A DNA stretch of 45,220 nucleotides from Lentisphaeria bacterium (GTDB lineage Bacteria; Verrucomicrobiota; Lentisphaeria; Victivallales; UBA1829), in NCBI GenBank assembly GCA_017503375.1, contig JAFVTF010000114.1:1-45220 (forward strand), in the 5' to 3' direction. The position numbers and the translations under genes were made by a program. The number at the start of each line of letters is the position of its first letter. Within the stretch, counting starts at the first letter, position 1. Below the pieces are notes generated by a model. It saw only the letters and a list, made by a program, of their open reading frames with translations, made no database searches and was not told where the DNA came from. Below are positions 9,802-19,001 of this stretch, one piece after another.

Positions 9802-9807
9802 TATAAT
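9802..9807 (+). promoter_or_regulatory. -10 box of the tRNA-Arg promoter
   Basis: A perfect TATAAT lies 6 bases before the first base of tRNA-Arg. No good -35 box is found at 16-18 bp; TGAAAA at 9779-9784 is the closest match. Confidence 0.5.
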
Positions 9808-9813
9808 ATAAGT

Positions 9814-9889
9814 GCCCGGGTAGCTCAGTGGATAGAGCAGCGGTTTCCTAAACCGTTGGTCGCAGGTTCAACTCCTGTTTCGGGCACCA
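9814..9889 (+). tRNA. tRNA-Arg (anticodon CCT)
   Basis: The 76-base gene folds as a full cloverleaf: acceptor GCCCGGG with TTCGGGC (two G-U pairs), D arm GCTC/GAGC, anticodon stem GCGGT/ACCGT with loop TTCCTAA (anticodon CCT, reading AGG), T arm GCAGG/CCTGT with loop TTCAACT, discriminator A and encoded CCA. Its 3' end is the insertion site of the genomic island: the last 17 bases recur at 41460-41476. Confidence 0.95.
9873..9889 (+). repeat. attL: tRNA-Arg 3' end copy
   Basis: TCCTGTTTCGGGCACCA, the 3' end of tRNA-Arg including CCA, is repeated exactly at 41460-41476. The similarity continues imperfectly outward (TTTTGAAC-TCAA here, TTTTGAAT-TCAA at the other copy). An integrase gene directly downstream supports its reading as the left attachment site. 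Confidence 0.85.
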
Positions 9890-9908
9890 TTTTTGAACTC
9901 AATTTTAT

Positions 9909-9930
9909 ATATTTGCCCCATATTTGCCCC
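9909..9930 (+). repeat. Tandem 11-bp repeat next to attL
   Basis: ATATTTGCCCC occurs twice back to back (9909-9919 and 9920-9930), 20 bp inside the island. Position between att core and integrase suggests arm-type integrase or excisionase binding sites, which is an inference. Confidence 0.7.
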
Positions 9931-9999
9931 ATAGATCTTGCAAATCTTTATTTTATGTGCTAAGTTATGTCGTAACGTGCCAAAAGGAATGGTCACGTC

Positions 10000-10627
10000 A
10001 TGAAAAACGAAATTACATGGAAAAGTCGAAAGAAAATGAGTAAACTTCTGGGAACATTACGAAAAAAGGGAAAGAAAGGCACCTATTATTACCGGGTTCA
10101 GATCGCTTCCGGTGAACGCAGAGAATTTTCTTTGAAAACCAGCGATCCCGATGAGGCTCTGCAACAAGCTGCCGCTATGGATGCTGTGATTGATGCTCCC
10201 AACAAGGAAGTTGCTCTGGCTCAAATCAACGCAATGAAAGGTTACTCAAAAAAAGCATTGAATCTTCCTCTTTCTGAAATATGGGCGAAATATGAAGTCC
10301 ACCCCGATCGTGCCAGACCATTAACACCTCACGAACCTTTGATGTATCGCTCAACTCTTCAGGAATTTATTGATTATGCGTATGGTATTACGGGAAATCT
10401 AAAGAATAAACGTACCGCATTATCTTCCATCTGTGAAGTGACCTCTGAATTTGTTTCCGGTTTTGTCGACTATTTGAAAACCACAAAAATTGCAGTTGAT
10501 ACTCATAACAGAAAACTGCGCCGTTTGAGAAAAATATTTGATTGCATGAAATGATAAAATTGCAGCAGAATCTTCTTGTGTACAGGATAAGGCTATCCTA
10601 AAAAACAACGTTTTTTCTCATAAATAA
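10000..10627 (+). pseudogene. Truncated, frameshifted tyrosine integrase
   Basis: The frame from 10000 encodes 184 residues with the arm-binding domain (LLGTLRKKGKKGTYYYRVQI, then DPDEALQQAAAMDA) and the core-binding SAM-like domain (THNRKLRRLRKIFDCMK). A TGA at 10552-10554 stops it, but the +1 frame continues naturally (DKIAAESSCVQDKAILKNNVF) up to 10627, so a single-base insertion near 10552 broke the gene. The catalytic domain with its R-H-R-Y residues is absent. Two starts are possible: ATG 10000 (AAAGGA rather far upstream) and ATG 10036 (MSKLLGTL). The location 110-150 bp after attL is the normal place for an integrase of a tRNA-targeting island. The island is therefore probably immobile through its own enzyme. 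Confidence 0.8.
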
Positions 10628-10915
10628 GTGTAAGGAATGCGGTGAAGTTTCTATGAGCCCCAGCAACCTCCACAACAAGTGCAAAATTTGACATCAATGG
10701 CAAACAATATCGGAACATTCCTATCTGCCAAAAACGAAAAACACCGCCCGCAACAATACGAAAATAATGCAACTCAAAGTAAAAAGTCCAGTAATTGTAA
10801 AATGTTACAGATACAACGAATAGAAATCATATAGATACAAATATCCTGATTATTATGCTGAAAAAATCCAAATGGGGTGAACCTTGAATCTATTGCGGAA
10901 CACCCCGGTCTAAAA
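10628..10915. other. Gene-free decay zone between integrase relic and operon I
   Basis: No frame continues the integrase catalytic domain and no other gene is visible. On the minus strand GGGGTG (10906-10901) and CACCCC (10879-10874) can pair across a 21-base loop, followed by ATTTGGATTTTTT. This may be the terminator of operon I, with a stem of only six GC-rich pairs. Confidence 0.4.
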
Positions 10916-11809
10916 TCATTTTTTGAAATCAAATTTATCCGCTTCTGCTGCCAAACGTTTCGCAAAATCAGAATTGGAAATTCTGGCATTCTGCTGAAAA
11001 AGTCCGAACCGGAACTCTTTGAAATCCGGTTTCAATTTGAGCGAAACAACTGATGCATAGAAGTTTGTAAGCCGAAGATTGGCAACTTCAACTTGTGAAT
11101 GATCGACAATTACAACGCAAGGTCCCTGCCCTTTATCCGGACCGGAACCATCGTAAATAGTATCCTGGAAGACCAGTCTTGTATCCTCAGGTTTGAGCCG
11201 GATCATATTTTTATTCTGATCAATTGTCCGGACGGGGGTAATAACCTGACGGCTGTAAACATCTTTGAAGATCGCTTTTCTTTCTTTGGAAAGGACAAGC
11301 TGGGAGGCGGTGAGCGAGATCTCCAGATATGCTGACTTGATCGGTTCAACAGAATCCGGCAGAGGCATGATCACTCCCCAGAGAACAGGGGAATCCGGTC
11401 TCATGTAGAAACGGAGACATATTTTTGTTCCGTCATAATTGAACAGAATGTCCGCACCGGCATTTTCACCATCACGGTACGCTTTGATATCTTCCGGCTT
11501 GACAACAAGTTTCTGTCCGGCGATTCCATTGATAACAAGATTGAAGAACCGGACTTGCGGGCTGAATCCCCAGGTTCCGGCATTCATCCGGAGTTGAGTA
11601 TCAGGCTTTGCTTTTCCCAGAGCTTTGGTACGGACAAGGGTAAAAGTATATTGTCCATGCTGATTGGAAATGCTGCAGCCTTTCCGGATGGAATAATTTT
11701 GCGGCTGATAGATCGGCATATCTTTGATTACCGCTGTGACCGTTGCGGGGGCTGCTGTGAGAACCGCGGCTGCGAGTGTAATGCATGTTGCGAGACATAA
11801 TTTTTTCAT
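10916..11809 (-). CDS. Secreted protein of unknown function, last gene of operon I
   Basis: The 297-residue product has a signal peptide (MKKLCLATCITLAAAVLTAAPA) and a beta-rich remainder without a motif that I recognise. The pattern of alternating hydrophobic residues (VRFFNLVING, DILFNYDGTKICLRFYM) suggests a beta-sandwich, possibly a carbohydrate-binding accessory fold, but that is inference. Start at 11809 is fixed by AAGGAG overlapping the stop region of the upstream DUF4838 gene, whose TAA ends two bases before this ATG, so translation is likely coupled. It would act outside the cytoplasm alongside the secreted DUF4838 protein. Confidence 0.85.
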   Translation of the reverse strand: MKKLCLATCITLAAAVLTAAPATVTAVIKDMPIYQPQNYSIRKGCSISNQHGQYTFTLVRTKALGKAKPDTQLRMNAGTWGFSPQVRFFNLVINGIAGQKLVVKPEDIKAYRDGENAGADILFNYDGTKICLRFYMRPDSPVLWGVIMPLPDSVEPIKSAYLEISLTASQLVLSKERKAIFKDVYSRQVITPVRTIDQNKNMIRLKPEDTRLVFQDTIYDGSGPDKGQGPCVVIVDHSQVEVANLRLTNFYASVVSLKLKPDFKEFRFGLFQQNARISNSDFAKRLAAEADKFDFKK

Positions 11810-11811
11810 GG

Positions 11812-14307
11812 TTAATCTCCTTTTCCGGCAAATTGAATCATGCCGTACATGTTTGTGTTATGGTTCAGGCCGAGAGTCAGGGAACTGCCTGCTCTTACCC
11901 GTGGCTTCAGCATTTTGCTGTAAACGACATTGAAACTCCAGCAATCATAAGTTTCCGGAGCGGATTCTTCAAACGCGCTGAACGGAATAAAAAAGTCGCC
12001 TTCCCAGCCGTCTTCTGTTTTTTTCCGGTTCAATTTGAATCCGTCAGGTTTATATGATGTGTTGGTCGGCTGAGGGATCGGAAGTATTCTCTGCTTGGAA
12101 AAATAAGGTTTGTTCAGCAGGTCAAATGCAAAATGATATTTGATTTCCCCGTTCCCAGGCAGGAAGAACAGTTCAAGATTACAATTACTCCAGACATCTT
12201 TTTTGGGGTCTGCAAGCATGGGAGCATCTATTTTGAACGTTCCGTAAATGCCGTCTGTTCCCCAGGCAAGAGCAACGAACGGAATGTATTCCGGCGGTTT
12301 TGAGGACGCCATCGGATCAAGCATGGGGATCGGTTTGATCGTTTTCCACAGCTGTTTCATGTTTTTCCGTTCCCGATCCAGAATCCTGTGAACGTTATAC
12401 GTTGGTTTCTCGTAATTGATCCGGTTCCGCTGGGAGGAAAAATGATCCGGCCAGGGAGCTGCAAACAGTTTGAACCGTTGCATTTCCAGAGAGCCGGGTT
12501 CAAGTGTTTTTTCGGCTTGCTTCAAAAGAGCTTCAAGACGGTTAAGCGTTTCCAATGGATAGAGCGGTGAACTTTCTGCGGAGTTCGTTCCGTGCTGTAT
12601 GTACATATCTTTCAGGAGTTTGTGAAATTCTTTCAGAACGGGACCGCATTTTTTTCCGTAGAAGAGATCCCAATGTTCGTCAATTCCTGCATCTGCATCC
12701 CATTCCGGATTCCATTGACTGCGGTGTGCAGCATAAGCTGAATAGTAATAAAACCACATATCATCTCCGGTGTCATCCAGGAACATACACCCCTCTCTGC
12801 TGAGATATTTTCCCAGCTTCCGGGGAACTTCTCCGACCAGTTCTCCGGCTACGGCTTTGGCAAAGGGATCATAACGGGAACTGTAAAGCCAGAGTTTCAG
12901 GATCGGACGGTTTCCGAGAGCTTTATACCATTGCTCACAAATCTCCAGAACATTTTTCATTTCTTTCTGATTATGCACTTTTAACGGAAGCCGGAAATCG
13001 CAATAGTTGATTTCCACATTGTCCGGGAGTTTCCAACGGAGATCAAGAGAGGCAAAACGGGAATTGTAATAGGCAAGAACAAACAATTTTTTCCCGGGAA
13101 ATTCCTGTTTGATCCGGTTTGCAAAATACTGATAAAATCTGGCATAAATATTTGCCATCAGAGCATCCGGTCCCCGCTGCTTATCCGCTTCGGTGATCAA
13201 ATTCAATTTTTTGACAACCGGATCATGGATGATCATGGATTCAGGAAGATATGTATCACAAATCCCGAAAGAAATGAATTTATTGTTCACCTGATGGGCA
13301 AAGAGTCCCTTATCGACTTTTCCATTGGAACGGTAATATTCTCTGATCGCATCAATCAGAAGATCCGCAAATTTCAGGTCCAGTACATTATAATAGTTCC
13401 CTGTATGCGCCCCCGGTTCATAATAGAAAACGCCAGAGGATGATTTATAAAAAATCGTATTCAGTTTATCCGGATAATTCTTTGCAAGCACCTGCGGTGT
13501 AGGACAATGCGACCCGCCTTTCGGTAATGTTCCGCCGACACGCCAGCAGTCTGCAAATGAAGTATCCTGAAGTTTGAGTTTTCCCATAAAAGGTTCATAT
13601 TTTTTCAAATGAGCCGGAGATTCCACCTGGCAGTAAAAGGTGTAAAGCGATCCCCGTGTATTGAATCTGGGATAATCGCTGTATGACATCGGCTGAAGAG
13701 TAAGATCTTTCTGTTTGGGATAATGCGTTCCATAGTCGCCCGGATAGAAAAAACGGACTCCCAGGATTCGTTCAATGAAGTCATATGCTCCGTACATGGT
13801 TCCGGTGGATCCGCCTTTGAAATCCAGCGGATGCGAATTGTAATTTTCAACCAGCGATGAATCTGATCCGGCGATAACAACACCGCCTTCAAAGGTCTTG
13901 ATCATGAACCCCTGATCCGGAAGTTTTCTGACATCTATTCCAAGTTTACGGGTCAGAGTATTATCACCGACCAGAATGACAGAGGAGAATTTCTTCTGAA
14001 CAGATGCAAGCTCTGAAATATCAAATACTTCCGGCTTCGTACCGGTACACCTGAAAAATGCATTTTCCAATGCTTTGACTGCCGGAAAAATGCTTTTCAC
14101 TGTCCGGTTTCTGACTGACCGTTCTATTCTCTTATCATAGACAATTGCAAAACAAAGATTCCCGTTCCTTATCATTTCAACCGGTTTATGTTTTGGCGGT
14201 TCGTTAATATCAACAGGGGTCAGGGCACGATTCTTCAAATCATAAGCAGAAGAAAACAGAATTGGCAGTAAAAGAAATACTGAAAAAAACAGCTTGATAC
14301 GTTTCAT
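11812..14307 (-). CDS. Secreted DUF4838-family protein with C-terminal CBM9-like domain
   Basis: The 831-residue product begins with a signal peptide (LFFSVFLLLPILFSSA). Residues about 60-170 resemble the alpha-glucuronidase-type N-terminal domain (VILVGDNTLTRKLGI, GTMYGAYDFIERILGVRFFYPG). Residues about 190-560 match the DUF4838 TIM-barrel-like region (FAHQVNNKFISFGICD, KLFVLAYYNSR, VEINYCDFRLP). The last 200 residues look like a CBM9-type beta-sandwich (DVWSNCNLELFFLPGNG, GWEGDFFIPFSAF). DUF4838 proteins are common in glycan clusters of Bacteroidota and PVC bacteria; their substrate is not generally known. The start overlaps the stop of the GH20-like gene as ATGA. A glycan-degrading or glycan-binding role at the cell surface is inferred. 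Confidence 0.88.
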   Translation of the reverse strand: MKRIKLFFSVFLLLPILFSSAYDLKNRALTPVDINEPPKHKPVEMIRNGNLCFAIVYDKRIERSVRNRTVKSIFPAVKALENAFFRCTGTKPEVFDISELASVQKKFSSVILVGDNTLTRKLGIDVRKLPDQGFMIKTFEGGVVIAGSDSSLVENYNSHPLDFKGGSTGTMYGAYDFIERILGVRFFYPGDYGTHYPKQKDLTLQPMSYSDYPRFNTRGSLYTFYCQVESPAHLKKYEPFMGKLKLQDTSFADCWRVGGTLPKGGSHCPTPQVLAKNYPDKLNTIFYKSSSGVFYYEPGAHTGNYYNVLDLKFADLLIDAIREYYRSNGKVDKGLFAHQVNNKFISFGICDTYLPESMIIHDPVVKKLNLITEADKQRGPDALMANIYARFYQYFANRIKQEFPGKKLFVLAYYNSRFASLDLRWKLPDNVEINYCDFRLPLKVHNQKEMKNVLEICEQWYKALGNRPILKLWLYSSRYDPFAKAVAGELVGEVPRKLGKYLSREGCMFLDDTGDDMWFYYYSAYAAHRSQWNPEWDADAGIDEHWDLFYGKKCGPVLKEFHKLLKDMYIQHGTNSAESSPLYPLETLNRLEALLKQAEKTLEPGSLEMQRFKLFAAPWPDHFSSQRNRINYEKPTYNVHRILDRERKNMKQLWKTIKPIPMLDPMASSKPPEYIPFVALAWGTDGIYGTFKIDAPMLADPKKDVWSNCNLELFFLPGNGEIKYHFAFDLLNKPYFSKQRILPIPQPTNTSYKPDGFKLNRKKTEDGWEGDFFIPFSAFEESAPETYDCWSFNVVYSKMLKPRVRAGSSLTLGLNHNTNMYGMIQFAGKGD

Positions 14308-16196
14308 TTTGCGATCACCTTTTTCATCTTCAGAATAACATAATTTTCTTCATGGACAAACGGATGCAGATTTTTTTCAATGGTCAGCCGTTCTCCATCC
14401 CCGAAAAATGAATGATAACGCCCCTCTGTAAGAAGGTTTTCCGGAGAGGTGACTTTTCCAGCTGTTTCAATAATCGACTCCGGAATATAATCTGAATCAG
14501 GGAATTCACAGGCGGCATAACCGCAGACTCCGCCTGTACTTTCCGTATAGAGGATTTTGAGTTTATCCACCTCTGAAACAGAATCGTCGATAAAAAGATA
14601 TTCTTCTGATTCCGTGCAGTCCTGATAATAACCGTAAAGTGATTGTCCATAGGATTTTCCGAGAGATTTCCAATTCCGGTCCTGCTTGCTGCGGATCAGA
14701 AATTCCAATGCGCCCAAGCCATAGCGGGCAGGATAAGAAATCCTGATTCTGGCAGACGGACGTTTTATGGAACGGTCAATTATCTTCTCCAACATGACAA
14801 CAACATCGGTTACAGTGAAAAATTCCGGAATCGGAGTACTGTATTCCGTGTCAAAAAATGCTTTCAGCTCATCATTTGCGATCCGGATCTCTTCCCGTAA
14901 TGCTTTCAACTCATCCCATTGGGTAAAATCTGCTTTCGGGTCACTCCATTTGCTGAGGATCCGACGGAGTTGATAATACCACAGTTCACTGCGTAAATTG
15001 AATTGCATTTCATACAGGACATGATGGAATTTTGCAGAGTCAGCCTCCGCAAGTTTCCGGTTGACCAGAGGAAGAAGAGCGCGGGCAAGCTGGACTTTCT
15101 GATATTCATAACAGCTCAATTCACCATTTGCATAAGCAGCCGGCTGTGCCGGAAGTTTTTCATGTTCTCCCTCCCGGAAATAAAAACGGAGAAGTTCCAA
15201 TTCTGTTTCATTTTCCGGAGCAGTAAAATGTAAAACACATTTTTTCTGGGCTTCATCGGAAGATATGCCGTCTTTCCATAAATATGAAGCATAATTCATC
15301 ATGGGAAATGAATTGAAACGGGTCATCATCCCCCAGTTACTCAAAAGCATCCCCATGGGATTGTATTTCTTTGCAAAATCTGTATAACTTTCGATGTTCT
15401 GAAAATTGTAGGTTGCCGGGACGCCGATATAGCGGAATCCGTGTTTTTCATGAAAATCAAAACAGTTGATCTTCGGTCCACCAAGATGGGCATACGCAGG
15501 AACCTTCCGGTCATACCACCAGGACAGCATAATAATATCACGGGGGATATTGTCGAATGCTTCCGGATAAAATTCAAGAGAATCATCCCACATCATCATT
15601 GTTTTCCCCAATTTATTCACGATAATGTCATGGATGCGTATGACATGCTGTTTCTGAATTTCGGCACGGCCCATTTTTTCTGCCCATTCCGCACAGAGGG
15701 GACAGATTGCTATGTCAAAATTTTCATCCAATCCGGCATTGATATATTGGGAGGGGAATAGTTCAGAGGTCTCCCGTAAATACCCCTCAATAAACTGATA
15801 AGTTTCATCAAGAGAGGGACAGAATGATTCTTTAAGGTCGGAAAATCTCCCCTTTTTTCCGTCTCGCAGTTCACAGAGATGTTCAAACTCCGGACATTCC
15901 AGGAAAGATTCCGCGTGACTGAACAGTTCATAGTTCGGGATAATTTCTATTCCGTACCGTGCGGCATAGTTTACCAGATGGCTGATCTCTTCCTTTGAAT
16001 AAGATTTACTTTCCGGCATGTGATGGAATATCTCAGTACGGATACAGCCGTAAATACACAGATTGATATAGTTGAAACCACATTCCGCTGCATGATCGAT
16101 AAATTGTTCTGCCCAGAACATGGAAACTTTATGACGTGCCATGTAAAATTGCGCGATCCTCATGTCGATCGGAAATATTTTTTCTGATTTTTGCAT
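14304..16196 (-). CDS. Cytoplasmic GH20-like beta-N-acetylhexosaminidase
   Basis: The 630-residue product lacks a signal peptide. Its first 350 residues follow the GH20 TIM barrel: FNYINLCIYG, GIEIIPNYELFSHAE, and the LDE triplet at 156-158, the position of the catalytic Asp-Glu pair used in substrate-assisted hydrolysis of terminal GlcNAc or GalNAc. MMMWDDSLEFYPEAF and YNPMGMLLSNWG fit later barrel strands. The C-terminal part (about 470-630) is likely a beta-sandwich or discoidin-like domain. Family-level assignment is good, but the sequence is divergent (GLDEN instead of GGDE), so the substrate is uncertain. Start at 16196 follows GAGGTT. It lies 9 bp after the pseudopilin and overlaps the DUF4838 gene by 4 bp. 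Confidence 0.8.
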   Translation of the reverse strand: MQKSEKIFPIDMRIAQFYMARHKVSMFWAEQFIDHAAECGFNYINLCIYGCIRTEIFHHMPESKSYSKEEISHLVNYAARYGIEIIPNYELFSHAESFLECPEFEHLCELRDGKKGRFSDLKESFCPSLDETYQFIEGYLRETSELFPSQYINAGLDENFDIAICPLCAEWAEKMGRAEIQKQHVIRIHDIIVNKLGKTMMMWDDSLEFYPEAFDNIPRDIIMLSWWYDRKVPAYAHLGGPKINCFDFHEKHGFRYIGVPATYNFQNIESYTDFAKKYNPMGMLLSNWGMMTRFNSFPMMNYASYLWKDGISSDEAQKKCVLHFTAPENETELELLRFYFREGEHEKLPAQPAAYANGELSCYEYQKVQLARALLPLVNRKLAEADSAKFHHVLYEMQFNLRSELWYYQLRRILSKWSDPKADFTQWDELKALREEIRIANDELKAFFDTEYSTPIPEFFTVTDVVVMLEKIIDRSIKRPSARIRISYPARYGLGALEFLIRSKQDRNWKSLGKSYGQSLYGYYQDCTESEEYLFIDDSVSEVDKLKILYTESTGGVCGYAACEFPDSDYIPESIIETAGKVTSPENLLTEGRYHSFFGDGERLTIEKNLHPFVHEENYVILKMKKVIAK

Positions 16197-16205
16197 AAGA
16201 GAACC

Positions 16206-16988
16206 TCAAAAAAACGGAGCGTAGTTATAGGTGAAACCGCTGTTTCCGGTATAATATTCTCTGGGCAAACCGGTTTTCGCACCGTTATACGGAAGATTTG
16301 CAGTTTTTCCGAGAACATCTTCAAGCGTGATTTTTCCGACATGCCCATCCATAAATGCGGCATTTGCCTGGCGATTGTGACGCAATGCGACTCTTTGTGT
16401 CGCAAAAGACCAGTTCCCGGTAGTGTTATTGGTATTGCTGCTCCGGACATCAACCAACAGCATGGTCGAGGATTCACTCTTGATCGATCCGGCTTTGACC
16501 GGTGTCAATTTCACCGCAGTGTTTTCCGGGTTCGCATAATCCAGCCAGCCGAACAGATAGTTGTTGATCGCATAATGCGCTTCATTGGAATACACTTTAT
16601 TTCCGGGAAGTTTCGTCTGTAAAGTCGGACATGAAAAGACACCGGGAGCCGGAAAGGCAGGCCATCCGGCTATGGGAAAAAGACTTTTATCACCGTAAAT
16701 ATAATATCCGATCACCCCGTGCCAGCTGGTCTTTTCAGCAGAATATCCGATTGCCCCCTGAACTTCACAGGGATACGTACCATCGTAATCATCAAGATAA
16801 AACTGAAATGCGGATGCAAGTTGTTTCACATTCCCGGCGCATTGAGTGATTCTGGCTTGATCTCTGGAACGGGAAAGTGCCGGGAGGAGCATTCCCGCAA
16901 GAATTGCGATAATCGCAATTACAACAAGCAATTCGATCAGGGTAAAACAAAACCGTCCGCCGCCTCTTTTCAAACTGTAATTTTTCAT
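16206..16988 (-). CDS. Type IV pilin-like protein with H-X9-DG motif (operon I)
   Basis: The 260-residue product carries a prepilin leader: basic N-terminus ([11 protein letters not shown]) and cleavage region [22 protein letters not shown] with the conserved Glu five residues into the mature protein. The C-terminus has the H-X9-DG motif ([15 protein letters not shown]) typical of the large pseudopilin families of Planctomycetota and Lentisphaerota. Such proteins are expected to be inserted in the inner membrane, cleaved by prepilin peptidase and assembled or displayed in the envelope. The start is set at 16988 because AAAGGATG lies 8 bases upstream; in-frame upstream ATGs are at 16997 and beyond. 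It sits between two glycan-related genes, so a role in glycan capture or enzyme display is inferred. Confidence 0.9.
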   Translation of the reverse strand: MKNYSLKRGGGRFCFTLIELLVVIAIIAILAGMLLPALSRSRDQARITQCAGNVKQLASAFQFYLDDYDGTYPCEVQGAIGYSAEKTSWHGVIGYYIYGDKSLFPIAGWPAFPAPGVFSCPTLQTKLPGNKVYSNEAHYAINNYLFGWLDYANPENTAVKLTPVKAGSIKSESSTMLLVDVRSSNTNNTTGNWSFATQRVALRHNRQANAAFMDGHVGKITLEDVLGKTANLPYNGAKTGLPREYYTGNSGFTYNYAPFF

Positions 16989-16993
16989 CCGAA

Positions 16994-17827
16994 TCATCCT
17001 TTCATATCCAATTTGTGAAAACAGGTCGTTGTTCCATAAAACCAATCCAGATAACTTTTCAGCTCCTGTATAGTTTCACGATGTGACTGCAATGAAAACC
17101 ATCCGTTCTGGAGGAAACACCATCCGTCAATATGCCCCCAGCGCAATTCTTCGCTGATACGTTCGCACTGGATCCGCAGCAGTTCCGGTTCCATTCTCGG
17201 CTGCTCCGTATAACAGAATCCGTAATGATGAAGAAAAACACCCTGCAAAATCGGCTTGCGGTACATCGCTCTCAAATAGGCAACCGTTTCAAGATATTGC
17301 GATTGCCAGAATTCTTTAGTGGAAGTCCAGACCCAGAGATTAAGAACATCAAAGTGTTCCAGATATGGCAGCAGCCGTTCCGGATTCTGCCGGGTATAAC
17401 GGACAACATAAAGTTTGAGCTCAGGATTGTGTTTTTTCAGAGCATTGCGGATCGCTTTGAGCTTTTCCGGAGTCATCCCGGCACTGGGCCCCTGATAATA
17501 ATCCCCGAGATCATCCAGAAAATCATCAATGATCGCACCCCCAATATTGGGATGTTTCAGAGAAAATAGACTGACTTTTTCAGCGCATGTTTCATAATCA
17601 GAATGATCCAATCCGCATATCACATTCTTACAGCAATCCATTTTCTTGAACAATGTGTCATTCAGAGCTTCCATGGAACTGCAGGAATTCATATAAACTG
17701 CATTATCCGCATTCAAATATTTACATGCCGTTTCGAGGCTGCACCAGCTTTCATACGGAACGAAAGGAATTTTTCCCGGATATGAATCAAAGACATATCC
17801 CCATACCCAAAGACCATTGTTTTTCAT
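16994..17827 (-). CDS. Glycosidase-like TIM-barrel protein, family unknown
   Basis: The 277-residue product is first in operon I and has no signal peptide. Segments such as [62 protein letters not shown] and [14 protein letters not shown] look like successive beta-strand ends of a glycoside-hydrolase-like (beta/alpha)8 barrel, with aromatic and acidic residues suited to sugar binding. The acidic run IIDDFLDD is a possible active-site region. I cannot name a family. The ATG at 17827 is preceded by AAGGAAAACTCTT. It ends 5 bp before the pseudopilin start. Confidence 0.75.
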   Translation of the reverse strand: MKNNGLWVWGYVFDSYPGKIPFVPYESWCSLETACKYLNADNAVYMNSCSSMEALNDTLFKKMDCCKNVICGLDHSDYETCAEKVSLFSLKHPNIGGAIIDDFLDDLGDYYQGPSAGMTPEKLKAIRNALKKHNPELKLYVVRYTRQNPERLLPYLEHFDVLNLWVWTSTKEFWQSQYLETVAYLRAMYRKPILQGVFLHHYGFCYTEQPRMEPELLRIQCERISEELRWGHIDGWCFLQNGWFSLQSHRETIQELKSYLDWFYGTTTCFHKLDMKG

Positions 17828-17944
17828 AAGAGTTTTCCTTTTTTTTATTGTTGAATTATTGGCGGAACTTTTTTCTGAAGAGTTGATTCCAAGATCCTGA
17901 AAAATCCGGTCTTTTTACAGACTTTTGAAATTTTCTCTCATTTT

Positions 17945-17973
17945 AACATATCATTAAAAAAAAATGAAATCAA
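17945..17973 (-). promoter_or_regulatory. Predicted operon I promoter
   Basis: On the minus strand TTGATT (17973-17968) and TATGTT (17950-17945) are separated by exactly 17 bases, giving a leader of about 110 bases before the TIM-barrel gene. It lies just beyond the AraC-type direct repeats at 17995-18028, so the divergent regulator could act on it. Confidence 0.5.
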
Positions 17974-17994
17974 GGATTTTTCATTTCTAATTCA

Positions 17995-18028
17995 TGCCAA
18001 TTATTGTTGAAATAGTGCCATTGTTGAT
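17995..18028 (+). promoter_or_regulatory. Direct repeats, possible AraC-type operator
   Basis: TGCCA occurs at 17995-17999 and 18016-18020, exactly 21 bp (two helical turns) apart, and each is followed by TTGTTGA (after 4 bases in the first copy, directly in the second). This spacing is typical of AraC-family half-sites, and the block sits between the divergent promoters. Binding is inferred. Confidence 0.5.
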
Positions 18029-18036
18029 TTTTCTGC

Positions 18037-18064
18037 TTGCAAACGCAAAAAAACTGTCTATATT
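18037..18064 (+). promoter_or_regulatory. Predicted promoter of the operon I AraC gene
   Basis: TTGCAA (18037-18042) and TATATT (18059-18064) are separated by 16 bases, about 40 bases upstream of the chosen ATG. The direct repeats end 8 bp before the -35 box. Confidence 0.55.
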
Positions 18065-18106
18065 GTGAAACATCAGTATATTTCGTTGATTGAAACGGAG
18101 AAGAAA

Positions 18107-18991
18107 ATGCCGAAAAATGATCAGGATGATATAGAGCTGCTGGAGCTTTCACTGGAAAATGCTGCACGCCGTTTTACTGCGCTTCCCCCGCTGGTCGGTG
18201 TCATTTACAACCGGGGCGAAGGAGAATTACTTTTTACAGATAAAAATCAATATCTGGAATTTTGTTTTGAACTGTCCCCGATCCGGAGACTAAGCGGATT
18301 TCTTTGCAATGGGAAACAAACCTTGTACGTGGCACCCCATGTTTGGATTCGAGACGGAACATACGATCTGGAACCGCTGCCGGAATACAAAATCAGAAAT
18401 GTACTTGTTTTGAGATATGAGATGAAGTACAAAAAGTTTTTCAGGAAAAACATCAGCAAACTCTCTACCAGCGGTTATTCCTTTGTAATTACTTCCAGAA
18501 TAAAATATCTGTTGAATGAGATCAATTATCTGATTGCGGAAAAAAATGATCTTAATATCACAGATCATCTGGATATGATGGCGTTTGAACTGATTTGCGA
18601 AAGCCTTATGAATATACGGGAAAGTTTGTCCAGCAATCCGATCAGCAGCGGGGAATACAAGTGGCAGCTTCTTCTTGAAGCCGCGATTTACATTGATACA
18701 CATTTCCGACAGGAACTGGATATTGATACGGTGTGCAATAAATTCTGTGTATCGCGCAGAACATTGTTCCGTTATTGGAAACGGCATTTCAACAGTACTC
18801 CGGCAGCATATATTGCTGAAAAAAGATTAAGATTGGCGGTTCAACTGTTGAGTGAGAAAAAAATGCTTTGCAGCGAAATTTCCCAATATTGCGGCTTTTC
18901 ATCGCATTCGTATTTTTGTGCGGCATTCCGGAAAAAATATGGCAAAGCTCCCACGGAATATTTTTGTGAAAACCGGTCAATTCTATCCTGA
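18107..18991 (+). CDS. AraC-family transcription regulator (operon I)
   Basis: The 294-residue product ends in a double helix-turn-helix of the AraC type: ELDIDTVCNKFCVSRRTLFRYWKRHF followed by AAYIAEKRLRLAVQLLSEKK and ISQYCGFSSHSYFCAAFRKK; the last segment is the second recognition helix. The N-terminal 190 residues are an unclassified sensor domain, probably for a sugar. The ATG at 18107 is chosen because GGAGAAG lies directly upstream; a GTG at 18065 overlaps the predicted -10 region. It is divergent from operon I and is its likely activator. Its end faces the relic gene at 19002 with only 10 bp between the stops. Confidence 0.9.
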   Translation: MPKNDQDDIELLELSLENAARRFTALPPLVGVIYNRGEGELLFTDKNQYLEFCFELSPIRRLSGFLCNGKQTLYVAPHVWIRDGTYDLEPLPEYKIRNVLVLRYEMKYKKFFRKNISKLSTSGYSFVITSRIKYLLNEINYLIAEKNDLNITDHLDMMAFELICESLMNIRESLSSNPISSGEYKWQLLLEAAIYIDTHFRQELDIDTVCNKFCVSRRTLFRYWKRHFNSTPAAYIAEKRLRLAVQLLSEKKMLCSEISQYCGFSSHSYFCAAFRKKYGKAPTEYFCENRSILS

Positions 18992-19001
18992 TTCAGAATC
19001 T

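Noticed and set aside
10774..10989. Minus-strand 71-codon frame after operon I
   Set aside because: It overlaps the end of the secreted protein gene in another frame and has no start signal or recognisable sequence.
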